Shown: positions 15,865 through 24,455, counted from the stretch's first letter. The stretch: 40,815 nt of DNA from an uncultured Burkholderiales bacterium (GCA_902826305.1 CADEEH010000034.1:1-40815); one strand, 5' to 3'. The notes: generated by a model from the letters alone, not told the origin. Numbers and translations: made by a program.

Positions 15865-17022
15865 TCAGCCCCCGAACTCCGCACGCAGCGCCGCCCCGTG
15901 CTGGTCGAGCGCGGGCACCGGCGGGAAGGTCGCATCATCCCACGGCGCGGCCCACGGCGCCTCGGGCACCTCGACCGTCCGGTTGCCAACCGGCATGCGC
16001 CGGGTCCGCAACTGCGGGTGTTCGATCAGGTCGTGCACCGAGTTCACGTTGCCGAAGGCGGTCTGCGCGTCGGTCAGACGGTCGATGACCGCCGCACTCG
16101 GCAGGCTGCCGAAGACCTCGGCCACCTTGCCGTCGACCCACTCGCGGTTCGCGACCCGGGCCGCGTTGTCCAGACATCGCGGATCCTCGAGCAGCTCGGG
16201 CGCGAGCAGCACCCGCCGGCAGAAGTCCGCCCATTCGCGTTCGTTCTGGATCGAGATCACGATGTCGCGACCGTCGGCACAGGTGAACCCGCCGTAAGGC
16301 GCGATCGTCGGATGGCGCAGCCCGACCCGTTCGGGCGCCTTGCCGCCGTAGCGCGCCTGCAGGTACGGCACACTCATCAGTTCGGCCGCCGAGCCGAACA
16401 GCGACACCTTCACCGATGAACCGCGCCCGGTGTGTTGCCGCATCAGCAGCGCCTGCTGGATGCCGATGATCGCGTTCATGCCGGCGCTGATGTCACACAA
16501 CGACACACCGATGCGGCCCCACTCGCCCGGTGCTCCGCTGACGGACACCAGGCCGCTCTCGGCCTGCACCAGCAGGTCGTAGGCCTTCATGCCGGTCAGC
16601 CTGCCTTCGTCGCCGTAACCGCTGATGTCGCAGGTGATCAGCCGCGGATGTCGATCGCGCAGCGCCGCCGAGCCGATGCCGAGCCGGTCGGTCGCGCCGG
16701 GCGCCAGGTTCTGGATGAACACGTCGGCCTTGGCGAGCATCCGCTTGAGCAGCGCCAGGTCGGCCTCGCGTTTCAGGTCCAGCGCGATCGATTCCTTGCC
16801 GCGGTTGATCCAGACGAAATACGACGACTCGCCGTGCACCGCCCGGTCGTACCCGCGCGCGAAATCGCCCTCGCCGCGTTCGATCTTGACGACCCGCGCA
16901 CCCGCGTCGGCCAGCCGGCTGGTGCAGTACGGCGCCGCCACCGCCTGCTCGAGCGCCACGACCAGCACGCCCGCCAGGGGTTTGTTGCCCGCCGCGACCG
17001 GCGTCGATTCAAGGCCCGCCAT
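15865..17022 (-). CDS. CaiB/BaiF family (class III) CoA-transferase
   Basis: 385 residues from ATG 17022, with homology starting at LAGVLVVALEQAVAAPYCTSRLADAGARVVKIE (CoA-binding N-domain; quoted in parts: EQAVAAPYC, GARVVKIERGEGDFAR). SYFVWINRGKESIALDLK and the KAYDLLVQAESGL block with the catalytic Asp that forms the acyl-aspartyl intermediate are present. C-terminal GRGSSVKVSLF and NVNSVHDLIEHPQL are standard. It moves CoA between carboxylic acids. Coupled with the hydratase 4 bases downstream, it probably activates or deactivates an intermediate of the pathway fed by the molybdenum hydroxylase or HyuAB products (inference). A LysR gene lies 115 bases upstream on the same strand. Confidence 0.92.
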   Translation of the reverse strand: MAGLESTPVAAGNKPLAGVLVVALEQAVAAPYCTSRLADAGARVVKIERGEGDFARGYDRAVHGESSYFVWINRGKESIALDLKREADLALLKRMLAKADVFIQNLAPGATDRLGIGSAALRDRHPRLITCDISGYGDEGRLTGMKAYDLLVQAESGLVSVSGAPGEWGRIGVSLCDISAGMNAIIGIQQALLMRQHTGRGSSVKVSLFGSAAELMSVPYLQARYGGKAPERVGLRHPTIAPYGGFTCADGRDIVISIQNEREWADFCRRVLLAPELLEDPRCLDNAARVANREWVDGKVAEVFGSLPSAAVIDRLTDAQTAFGNVNSVHDLIEHPQLRTRRMPVGNRTVEVPEAPWAAPWDDATFPPVPALDQHGAALRAEFGG

Positions 17023-17137
17023 GCGCTCTCCCGGGACATCGTTGCAGCCGGAATTCTGGGAACCCGGCCCGCTGCACGGGAATTGCTTTTGTGCGAAACC
17101 TGCATTGATGGGCCGGCAAGTCGCTGCGCCGGATCGG

Positions 17138-18052
17138 TCAGCCGCCGCCGGCGTCGGTCGCTTCGTCACGCCCGCAGGCCTCGAGGTGGGCGGCCAGCGC
17201 GCCCAGCGGCGAGGTCGGCGCCGGCTCGGCGCGCACACACAGCAGCATCCGCCGCAACGCCCATGGATCGGTCAGCGGCAGCACCCGCAGGTCCATCGCC
17301 GGGGCGAAGCCGCGCGCGGCGGCCAGCGGCAGGATGCCGATACCCAGGCGCGCCTGTACCGCCCGGCACACCGCCTCGAAACTGCGGACCTGGACCCGCA
17401 ATGCCATCGGCCGCAACAGTTGTGCCGCCTGCGCGGTCAGCAGACGGGTCAGCGTGCTGCTGCCCTCGAGGCCCACCAGGTCGTGTTCGAGCAGGTCGGC
17501 GAACGAGACCGTGTCGTTGTCCCATGGATCGTCCAGGCGCAGGATCGCGGCCAGCCGGTCCTTGCGGTACGGCCGGCACCACAATCCGCCGACGTCGCAG
17601 CCTTCGACGATGACGCCCAGGTCGATCTCCCCGGTGCGCACACGGCGCACCGCGTCGTCGCTCCAGCATTCCTCCATCACGATCCGCACATCGGGGCGGA
17701 CCGCCTGGAACGCCGCCACGTCGGCCGGCAGGAACTGGGTCATCGCCGACGTGTTGCCGTCCAGGCGCAGCACACTCTGCTTGCCCGACGCGTAGTTGCC
17801 CATCTCGGCGCGCATGTGATGCACGGCGGCGATCACCTCGCGGGCCAGCACCAGCAGCCGCTCCCCGGCCGGGGTCAGGTCCAGGCCCCGCGAATGACGC
17901 TCGAAAAGCTGGGCCTTGAACTGGTGTTCCAGCAGCGACAGCCGGCGGCTGGCCGCGGGAACGGTGATCAGGCACGCCTCGGCCGCGCGGGTCAGGTTGC
18001 GCATCTCGGCGGCGCGGACGAACAGGGCGAGCGAGTCCAGGTCGGGCAGCAT
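17138..18052 (-). CDS. LysR-type transcriptional regulator
   Basis: 304 residues from ATG 18052; an ATG 21 bases upstream is possible, but homology begins at LPDLDSLALFVRAAEMRNLTRAAE. The HTH (ITVPAASRRLSLLEHQF) and FERHSRGLDLTPAGERLL are typical, and an effector domain follows. It is divergent from the aldehyde dehydrogenase gene (177 bases between starts) and upstream of the CoA-transferase/hydratase pair on its own strand. It could control both directions. The shared region holds a TTGCC/GGCAA/TTGCC repeat set that may be its operator. Confidence 0.9.
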   Translation of the reverse strand: MLPDLDSLALFVRAAEMRNLTRAAEACLITVPAASRRLSLLEHQFKAQLFERHSRGLDLTPAGERLLVLAREVIAAVHHMRAEMGNYASGKQSVLRLDGNTSAMTQFLPADVAAFQAVRPDVRIVMEECWSDDAVRRVRTGEIDLGVIVEGCDVGGLWCRPYRKDRLAAILRLDDPWDNDTVSFADLLEHDLVGLEGSSTLTRLLTAQAAQLLRPMALRVQVRSFEAVCRAVQARLGIGILPLAAARGFAPAMDLRVLPLTDPWALRRMLLCVRAEPAPTSPLGALAAHLEACGRDEATDAGGG

Positions 18053-18102
18053 GACCGGATTGTTCCATGACACACGGCTTCACGGGCCCCCGGACCGGTG
18101 TT

Positions 18103-18129
18103 TTGCCCCTACGGCAAGGCGCCGTTGCC
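18103..18129. promoter_or_regulatory. Candidate operator, TTGCC-N5-GGCAA-N7-TTGCC
   Basis: Three alternating 5-base elements make two overlapping inverted repeats in the lysR/aldehyde dehydrogenase divergent region. The arrangement fits a multi-site LysR operator. It is assigned by position only. Confidence 0.4.
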
Positions 18130-18188
18130 GCTTTTCCAATGGCGGCCCGCCGTCGCGGTGCCACAATGCGGCGATCCGGTTCCACGCC

Positions 18189-18212
18189 GGGCGGGCCTCG
18201 CCTCGCCCGCCC
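18189..18212 (+). promoter_or_regulatory. Leader stem-loop before the aldehyde dehydrogenase
   Basis: GGGCGGGC-CTCGCCTC-GCCCGCCC is a perfect 8-base stem with an 8-base loop, followed by CTTT and then the ribosome-binding site CAGGAGA. It ends 17 bases before the start codon. It could act as an attenuator or a mRNA-stabilising leader hairpin. The all-GC arms may also be compositional chance. Confidence 0.35.
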
Positions 18213-18229
18213 CTTTCAGGAGACACCCC

Positions 18230-19663
18230 ATGAAGCAGATGTTCATCGGCGGACGCTGGCTCGGCGCACGCGACGGCCGCTCGATGCCGGTCGTCGATCC
18301 GTCCACCGGCCAGGAGTTCGACCAGGTCGCCCGCGGCGGCGCCCACGAGGTCGACCTGGCGGTTGCCGCCGCCCGTGCCTCGCAGTCCGGCGCCTGGGGC
18401 AGGATGAACGCGACCGAACGCGGCCGGATCCTGATGAAGATCGGCCAGGCGGTGCTCGACCATGCCGACGAACTGGCGAAACTGGAGGCCAAGGACACCG
18501 GCAAGCCGATGGCCACCGCGAAGAACGACATCAACGTGCTCGCGCGTTATTTCGAGTTCTATGGCGCGGCCGCCGACAAGGTGCACGGCGAATCGATCCC
18601 GTTCCTCAACGGCCATCAGGTGACGCTGGTGCGTGAACCGCTTGGCGTGACCGCACATATCATCCCGTGGAACTACCCGGCGCAGATGCTCGGCCGCACG
18701 GTCGCCCCTGCGCTTGCGATGGGCAACGGCGTCGTGCTGAAACCTGCCGAGGACACCAGCCTGTCGGCGCTGCGTGTGGCCGAACTGGCGGTCGCCGCCG
18801 GCCTGCCCGAAGGTGCGTTGAACGTGGTCACCGGCCTGGGCGAGGAAGCCGGCGCCGCGCTGGCCGGCCATCCGGACATCGACTTCATCTCGTTCACCGG
18901 CTCCAACGAGGTCGGTGCGCTGGTGCAGCAGGCGGCGGCGAAAAGTGCGGTCAAGTGCACACTCGAACTCGGCGGCAAGTCGCCGCAGATCGTGTTCGAC
19001 GACGTCGATGCGGATCGTGCGGTGCCGATCATCGTGCGCGCGATCATCCAGAACGCGGGCCAGACCTGCACCGCCGGCAGCCGGCTGCTGGTCCAGCGCA
19101 GCGCCTACGAACGGATCGTCGGCCGTGTCGCCGAAGCGTTCGCGAAGGTCCGTGTCGGCACGCCGGAGATGGACCTGGACTGCGGCCCGGTGATGAATCC
19201 GGCGCAACTGTCCCGGGTCAATCGTTACGTCGAGAAGGCACGCGCGAGCAACCTGAAGGTGCTGGCCGAAGGCAGGATCGCCGACGGCGTGGCCTCCGGC
19301 GGGTACTGGGTCAAGCCGGTGCTGTTCGGCGGGGTGCCGCGTGACCATGTGATCGCCTGCGAGGAGGTGTTCGGCCCGGTGCTCGCGGCGTTTGCGTTCG
19401 AGGACGAGGCCGATGCGATCGCGCTCGCCAACGGCACGCCGTACGGACTGCTCGCCGCAGTCTGGACCGAGAATGCCGGCCGCCTGCATCGCGTCGCCAA
19501 GGCGGTGAAGGCCGGTCAGGTGTTCATGAACTGTTACGGGGCCGGTGGCGGGGTCGAATTGCCGTTCGGGGGCACCAAGCGCAGCGGGCACGGTCGCGAG
19601 AAGGGCCTGATCGCGTTGGACGAGATGAGCACGACGAAGACGCTGGTGCACTTCCACGGCTGA
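18230..19663 (+). CDS. NAD(P)-dependent aldehyde dehydrogenase
   Basis: 477 residues from ATG 18230 after a CAGGAGA ribosome-binding site. Catalytic N148 (IIPWNYP), E246 (TLELGGKSP), C280 (NAGQTCTAGSR), the EEVFGPV region and PFGGTKRSGHGREKG are all present. It therefore oxidises an aldehyde to the acid in the cytoplasm; it is not a CoA-acylating type. The opening (MFIGGRWLGARDG... VDPSTGQ) is like betaine, benzaldehyde and gamma-aminobutyraldehyde dehydrogenases. The divergent LysR gene is the likely regulator. The substrate is unknown; it could be an aldehyde from the neighbouring pathway. Confidence 0.95.
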   Translation: MKQMFIGGRWLGARDGRSMPVVDPSTGQEFDQVARGGAHEVDLAVAAARASQSGAWGRMNATERGRILMKIGQAVLDHADELAKLEAKDTGKPMATAKNDINVLARYFEFYGAAADKVHGESIPFLNGHQVTLVREPLGVTAHIIPWNYPAQMLGRTVAPALAMGNGVVLKPAEDTSLSALRVAELAVAAGLPEGALNVVTGLGEEAGAALAGHPDIDFISFTGSNEVGALVQQAAAKSAVKCTLELGGKSPQIVFDDVDADRAVPIIVRAIIQNAGQTCTAGSRLLVQRSAYERIVGRVAEAFAKVRVGTPEMDLDCGPVMNPAQLSRVNRYVEKARASNLKVLAEGRIADGVASGGYWVKPVLFGGVPRDHVIACEEVFGPVLAAFAFEDEADAIALANGTPYGLLAAVWTENAGRLHRVAKAVKAGQVFMNCYGAGGGVELPFGGTKRSGHGREKGLIALDEMSTTKTLVHFHG

Positions 19664-19710
19664 GGTCGCGACCGGGCGTACGCGCGCCGGTGTCGACGCG
19701 CAGGAGTCCG

Positions 19711-20319
19711 CTACGGGCGCCAGAGCAGCAGACCGGCCAGCGTCCACATGACGAGTGCAATCACCGCATCGAGCAACCGCCACGCGCGAGGCGTCGCGAA
19801 CATCGGCACGAGCAGGCGCGCGCCATAGCCGAGGGCGAGGAACCACACCATGCTCGCCGCGACGGCGCCGCCGCCGAACGGCACGACGTCCCCGTCGGGT
19901 TGCTGTGCCCCCAGCGAGCCGACCAGCACCACCGTGTCGAGCCAGGTGTGGGGATTGAGGAAGGTGAAGGCCAGGCAGGCCGCCACCGCGGCGGTACGAT
20001 CCGTGATGGCCGCGCCGGCGGTCGCCAGCGACTGTCTCGACATCACCCGCCGCGCCGCCAGCGCGCCATAGGCGACCAGGAAGGCGGCACCCCCCCAGCG
20101 CGCCAGCGCCAGCAGACGGGGCGATTGCTCGACCAGGGCGCTCAGCCCGGCGATGCCGAGCCCGATCAGCAGCGCGTCCGACAGCGCACAGACCAGCACC
20201 ACCGGCAGCACCTGCTGTCGCGCCAGGCCTTGTCGGAGCACGAAGGCGTTCTGGGCACCGATGGCGATGATCAGCGCGGCCGAAGTCGCGAACCCCTGGG
20301 TGAAGGCGGCAAGTCCCAT
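19711..20319 (-). CDS. argO: LysE/ArgO family basic amino acid exporter
   Basis: 202 residues from ATG 20319 (a GTG precedes it). The protein is mostly hydrophobic with about six membrane segments. GAQNAFVLRQGL (about residues 22-33) and AFTFLNPHTWLDTVVLVGS are the signatures of LysE/ArgO, exporters of arginine and lysine through the inner membrane. It lacks the long central acidic loop of Corynebacterium LysE and is closer in length to ArgO of enterobacteria. The divergent gene is an ArgP-type LysR regulator, the classical pairing. It ends in a convergent gap with the aldehyde dehydrogenase that contains a GGTCGCGACC palindrome at 19664-19673. Confidence 0.92.
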   Translation of the reverse strand: MGLAAFTQGFATSAALIIAIGAQNAFVLRQGLARQQVLPVVLVCALSDALLIGLGIAGLSALVEQSPRLLALARWGGAAFLVAYGALAARRVMSRQSLATAGAAITDRTAAVAACLAFTFLNPHTWLDTVVLVGSLGAQQPDGDVVPFGGGAVAASMVWFLALGYGARLLVPMFATPRAWRLLDAVIALVMWTLAGLLLWRP

Positions 20320-20341
20320 CACACCAGTCTGACGCCGGCAC

Positions 20342-20367
20342 CAGGAACGGAAAAGCTAAAGTTCCTG
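20342..20367. promoter_or_regulatory. Candidate ArgP operator in the argO/argP divergent promoter
   Basis: CAGGAAC (20342-20348) and GTTCCTG (20361-20367) are a perfect 7-base inverted repeat with a 12-base AT-rich spacer. A second pair, GCTAA (20355-20359) and TTAGC (20376-20380), interleaves with it. The whole divergent region is only 68 bases, so one site probably controls both genes. Confidence 0.5.
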
Positions 20368-20387
20368 AAGTATCATTAGCCGTTCTG

Positions 20388-21281
20388 ATGCGCCTGGATT
20401 CCCGTCAGCTCGCCGCCTTCTCCGCCGTCCTGCGCGAAGGCAGCTTCGACGCCGCGGCGCGTGCACTGCACGTCACGCCGTCGGCCGTCAGCCAGCGCAT
20501 CAAGGCCCTGGAGGAACGACTCGGTCGGGTGCTGATCCGGCGCGGCGCGCCGTGTTTCGCGACCGACGCGGGCCAGTCGCTGCAGCGGCATGTGCAGCAG
20601 TTGCATCTGCTCGAGGCCGAGGTGCTCGCGCCGTTCGAACAGGGTGACCCCGCCGCGCGGGGCGGGACAGAGCCGCTGGCGATTGCGGTCAACGCCGATT
20701 CGCTGGCCACCTGGTTCGTACCCGCGCTGGCCGCGTTGGGTGATGCGGCCACGTTCGACCTGCTGGTCGAGGACCAGGACCATGGCCACGAACTGCTGCG
20801 GCAAGGCCGTGTGCTGGCGGCGGTGACCTCGGAACCGCAACCGGTGCAGGGCTGTGCGGTGCGCCGCCTCGGCGCGATGCGTTACCGGGCCGTGGCAAGT
20901 CCGTCATTCGTCGCGCGGCACTTTCCGACCGGGCTCGACGACGCCGCGCTGGCCGCGGCTCCGTGCTGCGTGTTCAACACGAAGGACCGCCTCCAGGAGC
21001 GCTTCCTTCGGCAAGTGACGCGCCGGCGGCTGCAGCCACCGCGGCAGCACATCCCGAGCACCCATGGCTTCATCCATGCCGCTCTGGAGGGACTGGGCTG
21101 GGGCATGAACCCGGACGTGCTGGTCGAGGCGCTGATCACCAGCGGCGCACTGGTCGACCTGTCCCCCGGCCGGGTACTCGACGTCCCGTTGTACTGGCAG
21201 CACTGGCGGCTGCAGGCTGATGTGCTGAGGCGCCTGACGGCGGCGGTCGAGGCTGCGGCGCGCGGGGCGCTGGTGCGTTGA
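20388..21281 (+). CDS. argP: LysR-type regulator ArgP/LysG
   Basis: 297 residues. LDSRQLAAFSAVLREGSFDAAARAL and VTPSAVSQRIKALEERLGRVL match the ArgP/IciA/LysG branch of LysR regulators, which senses lysine and arginine and activates the exporter gene. The full effector domain follows. It is divergent from the LysE/ArgO gene with 68 bases between starts and a clear inverted repeat between them. A housekeeping role in preventing basic amino acid overload is well established for this pair. Confidence 0.92.
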   Translation: MRLDSRQLAAFSAVLREGSFDAAARALHVTPSAVSQRIKALEERLGRVLIRRGAPCFATDAGQSLQRHVQQLHLLEAEVLAPFEQGDPAARGGTEPLAIAVNADSLATWFVPALAALGDAATFDLLVEDQDHGHELLRQGRVLAAVTSEPQPVQGCAVRRLGAMRYRAVASPSFVARHFPTGLDDAALAAAPCCVFNTKDRLQERFLRQVTRRRLQPPRQHIPSTHGFIHAALEGLGWGMNPDVLVEALITSGALVDLSPGRVLDVPLYWQHWRLQADVLRRLTAAVEAAARGALVR

Positions 21282-21288
21282 CCTCCGG

Positions 21289-22284
21289 CTACGCGGTCGC
21301 CGACGCCCGTGCCCGCCGTCCCTTCAGCCAGCGCGGCTTGCCGGTGGCCGGAGCACGCATCGGTCGCTGCTTCTCGATGTCGGCGAACAGCTGGACGACA
21401 TAGTCGATGAACAGCCGCACGCGCGGGATGCGACGCACGCTCGGCCGATAGAGCATGTTCACCGGCGGCACCTCCTCCTCGGACCAGTCGGTGAGCGCCG
21501 GCACGAGGGCGCCGCTGGCGATCTCGCGCCCCTGGCGCTGGTGCCAGTCGAGCAGCCGCGCGACACCTGCGCCGGCGAGCACCAGGTCACGCACCATGTC
21601 GCGATGGGCGTTGTCCGAGATCAGCCATCCGCGCGCGGTCACGGAAACCCGCTCCTCGCCCTTGCGAAAGTGCCATAGATCCATCACCGATCCGGCATTG
21701 GACCGGATGCACAGGCAGTTGTGCGACTCGAGGTCGCGCGGGTGCCGCGGCATCCCGTGGGTGTCCCAATAACCCGGTGACGCGCAGACGATGAAACTCG
21801 CGGCACCCAGCGTCCGGCGGACGAAGTCGTCCGAATGTTGCGGCCAGCCGAGCACCAGCATCACGTCGACGCCACTCGTCTGCTCCTCGGTCGGCCGCAT
21901 GAACAGGCGCACGTCGAGCTGGATCTCCGGGTACAGCATGTTGAAGCGGGGCAATGCCGCCGTCAGGCATTCCTGCGCGATCACCGGCTGCACGCCGATG
22001 ACCACCGTGCCGTGACTTCGCGACAACGAGGCGGTCGCGACCTCGTCGGCTTCGGCGAGCTGTGCCAACGCGCCACGACACGCATCGAGATAACCCGCGC
22101 CGGCCGCGGTCAGCGCGATACCTTTCGGATGACGCTCGAGAAGCCGTACCCCAAGCGTCCGTTCGAGTGCATCCAGCGACTTCGCGACCGCGGCCACGCT
22201 GACATCGAACCGACGAGCCGCGGCCGACAGGCTGGCTCCGTCGGCGGCCGCGGCCAGGTAATGCAGTGCCCGCAACTTGTCCAT
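21289..22284 (-). CDS. LysR-type transcriptional regulator
   Basis: 331 residues from ATG 22284. The frame stays open far upstream, but LysR homology begins at MDKLRALHYLAAAADGASLSAAARRF. The HTH (VSVAAVAKSLDALERTLGV) and FLERHPKG-type wing precede an effector domain; a basic tail of about 30 residues (GKPRWLKGRRARASATA) ends the protein and is longer than usual. It is divergent from the TTT receptor gene (123 bases between starts) and convergent with argP, 7 bases apart. It probably controls the receptor and coupled methyltransferase genes. Confidence 0.9.
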   Translation of the reverse strand: MDKLRALHYLAAAADGASLSAAARRFDVSVAAVAKSLDALERTLGVRLLERHPKGIALTAAGAGYLDACRGALAQLAEADEVATASLSRSHGTVVIGVQPVIAQECLTAALPRFNMLYPEIQLDVRLFMRPTEEQTSGVDVMLVLGWPQHSDDFVRRTLGAASFIVCASPGYWDTHGMPRHPRDLESHNCLCIRSNAGSVMDLWHFRKGEERVSVTARGWLISDNAHRDMVRDLVLAGAGVARLLDWHQRQGREIASGALVPALTDWSEEEVPPVNMLYRPSVRRIPRVRLFIDYVVQLFADIEKQRPMRAPATGKPRWLKGRRARASATA

Positions 22285-22306
22285 ACCGTGCTCCCGGCAC
22301 CAGGTG

Positions 22307-22321
22307 TCAACCAAAAGTTGA
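22307..22321. promoter_or_regulatory. Candidate operator TCAAC-N5-GTTGA
   Basis: A perfect 5-base inverted repeat centred on CAAAA in the lysR/TTT-receptor divergent region. Flanking GTG and ACAC partly extend it. A second repeat, CGTGA-CCA-TCACG, lies at 22353-22365. Both are the right size for LysR binding; assignment rests on position. Confidence 0.4.
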
Positions 22322-22407
22322 AACACGTGACAACGCCTGGAGTATTCCACTTCGTGACCATCACGCCTAGATTGAATCGCGTGATGACCCCGAAACGCGA
22401 GGACCCG

Positions 22408-23379
22408 ATGAACTCTAGCCGCCGACGCCTGCTGGCCACCGCGCTCGTGACACCGATGATGCCGACCAGCCTGCGCGCCTCCGACTGGTCCGAGCGCACG
22501 ATCCGGCTGGTGGCCGGTGGCGTGGGCGGCGTGACCGACGTTCGCAGCCGATGGCTCGCGACGCATCTGGCCACGGCGATGGGGCAGCCGGTCGTCGTCG
22601 AGAACATCGCCGCCGCCGGTGGCCTGGTCGGCGCGGCCCAGGTCGCGCGCAGCACACCCGACGGTACGACGCTGTTGTGCACCCACCAGGGCCTGGCGAC
22701 CATCACCCCGCACCTGAATGCGCGAATGCCCTACGATCCGCTGAAGGATTTCGCGGCCGTGACCCGGCTCGGCTACGGACCGTTGCTGCTGACCGTGCAT
22801 CCGGGCGTGCCGGCGACCACAGTCCGGGAACTGATCGCGCTGGCAAGACAGCGCCCGGGCGCGTTGGACTTCGGCTCGCCGGGCATCGGCACGCCGCCGC
22901 ACATCGCCAGCGAACTGTTCAAGCGCCAGGCCGGCATCCATGCGGTGCACGTGCCGTACAACGGCGGCGGGGCGCTGCTGGTCGCATTGATCGGCGGCCA
23001 GATCACCTGGTCGATGGACGGCCCGACGGCCCAGCTGCCCCATGTCCAGAACGGCCGGCTGAGGCCGCTCGCGGTCACCGGGCGCAAGCGCCTGCCGAGT
23101 TTGCCCGACGTCCCGACGATGGCCGAAGCCGGGCTGCCGGATTACGAATACATGGGCTGGACCGGCATCGCGGCACCGGCGGCAACACCACGGCCAACCA
23201 TCGACCGGCTGCACGCCAAGATCGTCGAGGTCGCCGAAAGCGACGAGGGCCGCCGCTGGTTCGAGAGTGTCGGTGCCGAGCCGGGTACTCAGACACCCGA
23301 GGCGTTCGATGCGTTCATCCGCCGCGAGCATGCGAAGTGGGGGATGCTGGTGCGCGAAGCCGGCATCCGTGCCGAATGA
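22408..23379 (+). CDS. Tripartite tricarboxylate transporter substrate-binding protein (Bug family)
   Basis: 323 residues from ATG 22408, chosen for the GCGAGGA ribosome-binding site at good spacing; an ATG at 22384 is an alternative. The N-terminus MNSSRRRLLATALVTPMMP has a twin-arginine-like basic patch and a hydrophobic stretch, so it is exported to the periplasm. IRLVAGGVGGVTDVRSRWLA, VVENIAAAGGLVGAAQVA, DFGSPGIGTPPHIASELFK, VHVPYNGGGALLVALIGGQ and LPDVPTMAEAGLPDYEY are the standard Bug/TctC blocks. Such proteins bind small carboxylates. No TctA/TctB membrane genes are nearby, so it is an orphan receptor of the kind common in Burkholderiales. Confidence 0.93.
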   Translation: MNSSRRRLLATALVTPMMPTSLRASDWSERTIRLVAGGVGGVTDVRSRWLATHLATAMGQPVVVENIAAAGGLVGAAQVARSTPDGTTLLCTHQGLATITPHLNARMPYDPLKDFAAVTRLGYGPLLLTVHPGVPATTVRELIALARQRPGALDFGSPGIGTPPHIASELFKRQAGIHAVHVPYNGGGALLVALIGGQITWSMDGPTAQLPHVQNGRLRPLAVTGRKRLPSLPDVPTMAEAGLPDYEYMGWTGIAAPAATPRPTIDRLHAKIVEVAESDEGRRWFESVGAEPGTQTPEAFDAFIRREHAKWGMLVREAGIRAE

Positions 23380-24434
23380 CCACGCCCGGCATTGCGGACC
23401 CCGGCCGCGCCGGCGAGCGACTGCTCGAACTGATCAACGCGCAGTGGACGACCGCGGCGATCCATGCCGGATGTGTGCTCGGGGTGCCCGAGACCCTCGC
23501 ACGCGGCCCGGTCTCGGCCGACACGCTCGCAGCCGGGATCGATGCCGATCCGTCCGCGTTGCGGCGACTGCTCCGTGCGCTCGCCTCGCTGGAACTGGTG
23601 ATCGAGGCAGATGACGGCGAGTTCTCGCTGACACCGATGGGAGCGCTGCTTCAGGACGAGGCCCCGGGGTCATTGCGACCGTGGGCACTGCTCGCCGGCG
23701 GCCTGCACTGGGCACGCTGGGGCGAGTTGGCACAAAGCGTGCGCACCGGTCACAGCCATCGCCGGCGCCTGGGGAGCGACGACGGCTTCGAGTATCTCGA
23801 CGACGATCCGGCGATCGCGTCCCGGTTCCACCGGTCGATGGCATCGATGACGCGGCTGGCCTCGGCGCCGCTGCTGGCGCACCTGGATGTCGGCGCTGCG
23901 TCGACACTCCTCGACGTGGGCGGCGGCAACGGCGAACTGCTCGCCGCGCTGCTGGCGCGGCATCCGCAGCCGAGGGGGGTGCTGTTCGATCAGCCGCATG
24001 CGCTGGCCTTGGCGCCCGGGCTGCTCCGACATCACGGGGTCGAGCAGCGCTGCGAATGCATCGCGGGCAGCTTCTTCGACAGCGTGCCGCCGGGCGCCGA
24101 CGTGATCCTGATGAAAAGCATCCTGCACGATTGGGACGACCCGAGATGCGGACGGATCCTCGCGAATTGCCGTGCGGCGATGTCGGCCTCGTCGCGGCTG
24201 CTGGTGATCGAACGGGTGCTGCCGGAGCGCCGCGGGACCACCGCGGCGGATCGCGCGGCGTCCCGGTCGGACCTGAACATGCTGGTGTCGCTGAGCGGGC
24301 GCGAGCGCACGCTCGGGGAGTTCGGTGCGATGTTCGATGCGGCGGGTTTGCGGCTGGTTCGCCACGTCGCGACGGGTGCGGCGTTCGATGTGATCGAAGG
24401 TCGGATTGCGGTCCCACTTCCGGTGTCCGACTAG
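23376..24434 (+). CDS. SAM-dependent O-methyltransferase (COMT-like)
   Basis: 352 residues; the ATG overlaps the receptor stop (ATGA). Residues 10-95 form the winged-helix dimerisation domain (LLELINAQWTTAAIHAGCVLGV... LRRLLRALASLELV). The Rossmann domain has LLDVGGGNGELLA (178-190) for SAM and KSILHDWDD (247-255), with H251 as the catalytic base of small-molecule O-methyltransferases. Enzymes of this type methylate phenolic or hydroxyl groups in secondary metabolites. Translational coupling to a periplasmic carboxylate receptor is odd and may indicate methylation of an imported aromatic acid, or accidental operon fusion. Confidence 0.92.
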   Translation: MTTPGIADPGRAGERLLELINAQWTTAAIHAGCVLGVPETLARGPVSADTLAAGIDADPSALRRLLRALASLELVIEADDGEFSLTPMGALLQDEAPGSLRPWALLAGGLHWARWGELAQSVRTGHSHRRRLGSDDGFEYLDDDPAIASRFHRSMASMTRLASAPLLAHLDVGAASTLLDVGGGNGELLAALLARHPQPRGVLFDQPHALALAPGLLRHHGVEQRCECIAGSFFDSVPPGADVILMKSILHDWDDPRCGRILANCRAAMSASSRLLVIERVLPERRGTTAADRAASRSDLNMLVSLSGRERTLGEFGAMFDAAGLRLVRHVATGAAFDVIEGRIAVPLPVSD

Positions 24435-24455
24435 GTCTCGACATCGTGCAACGGC

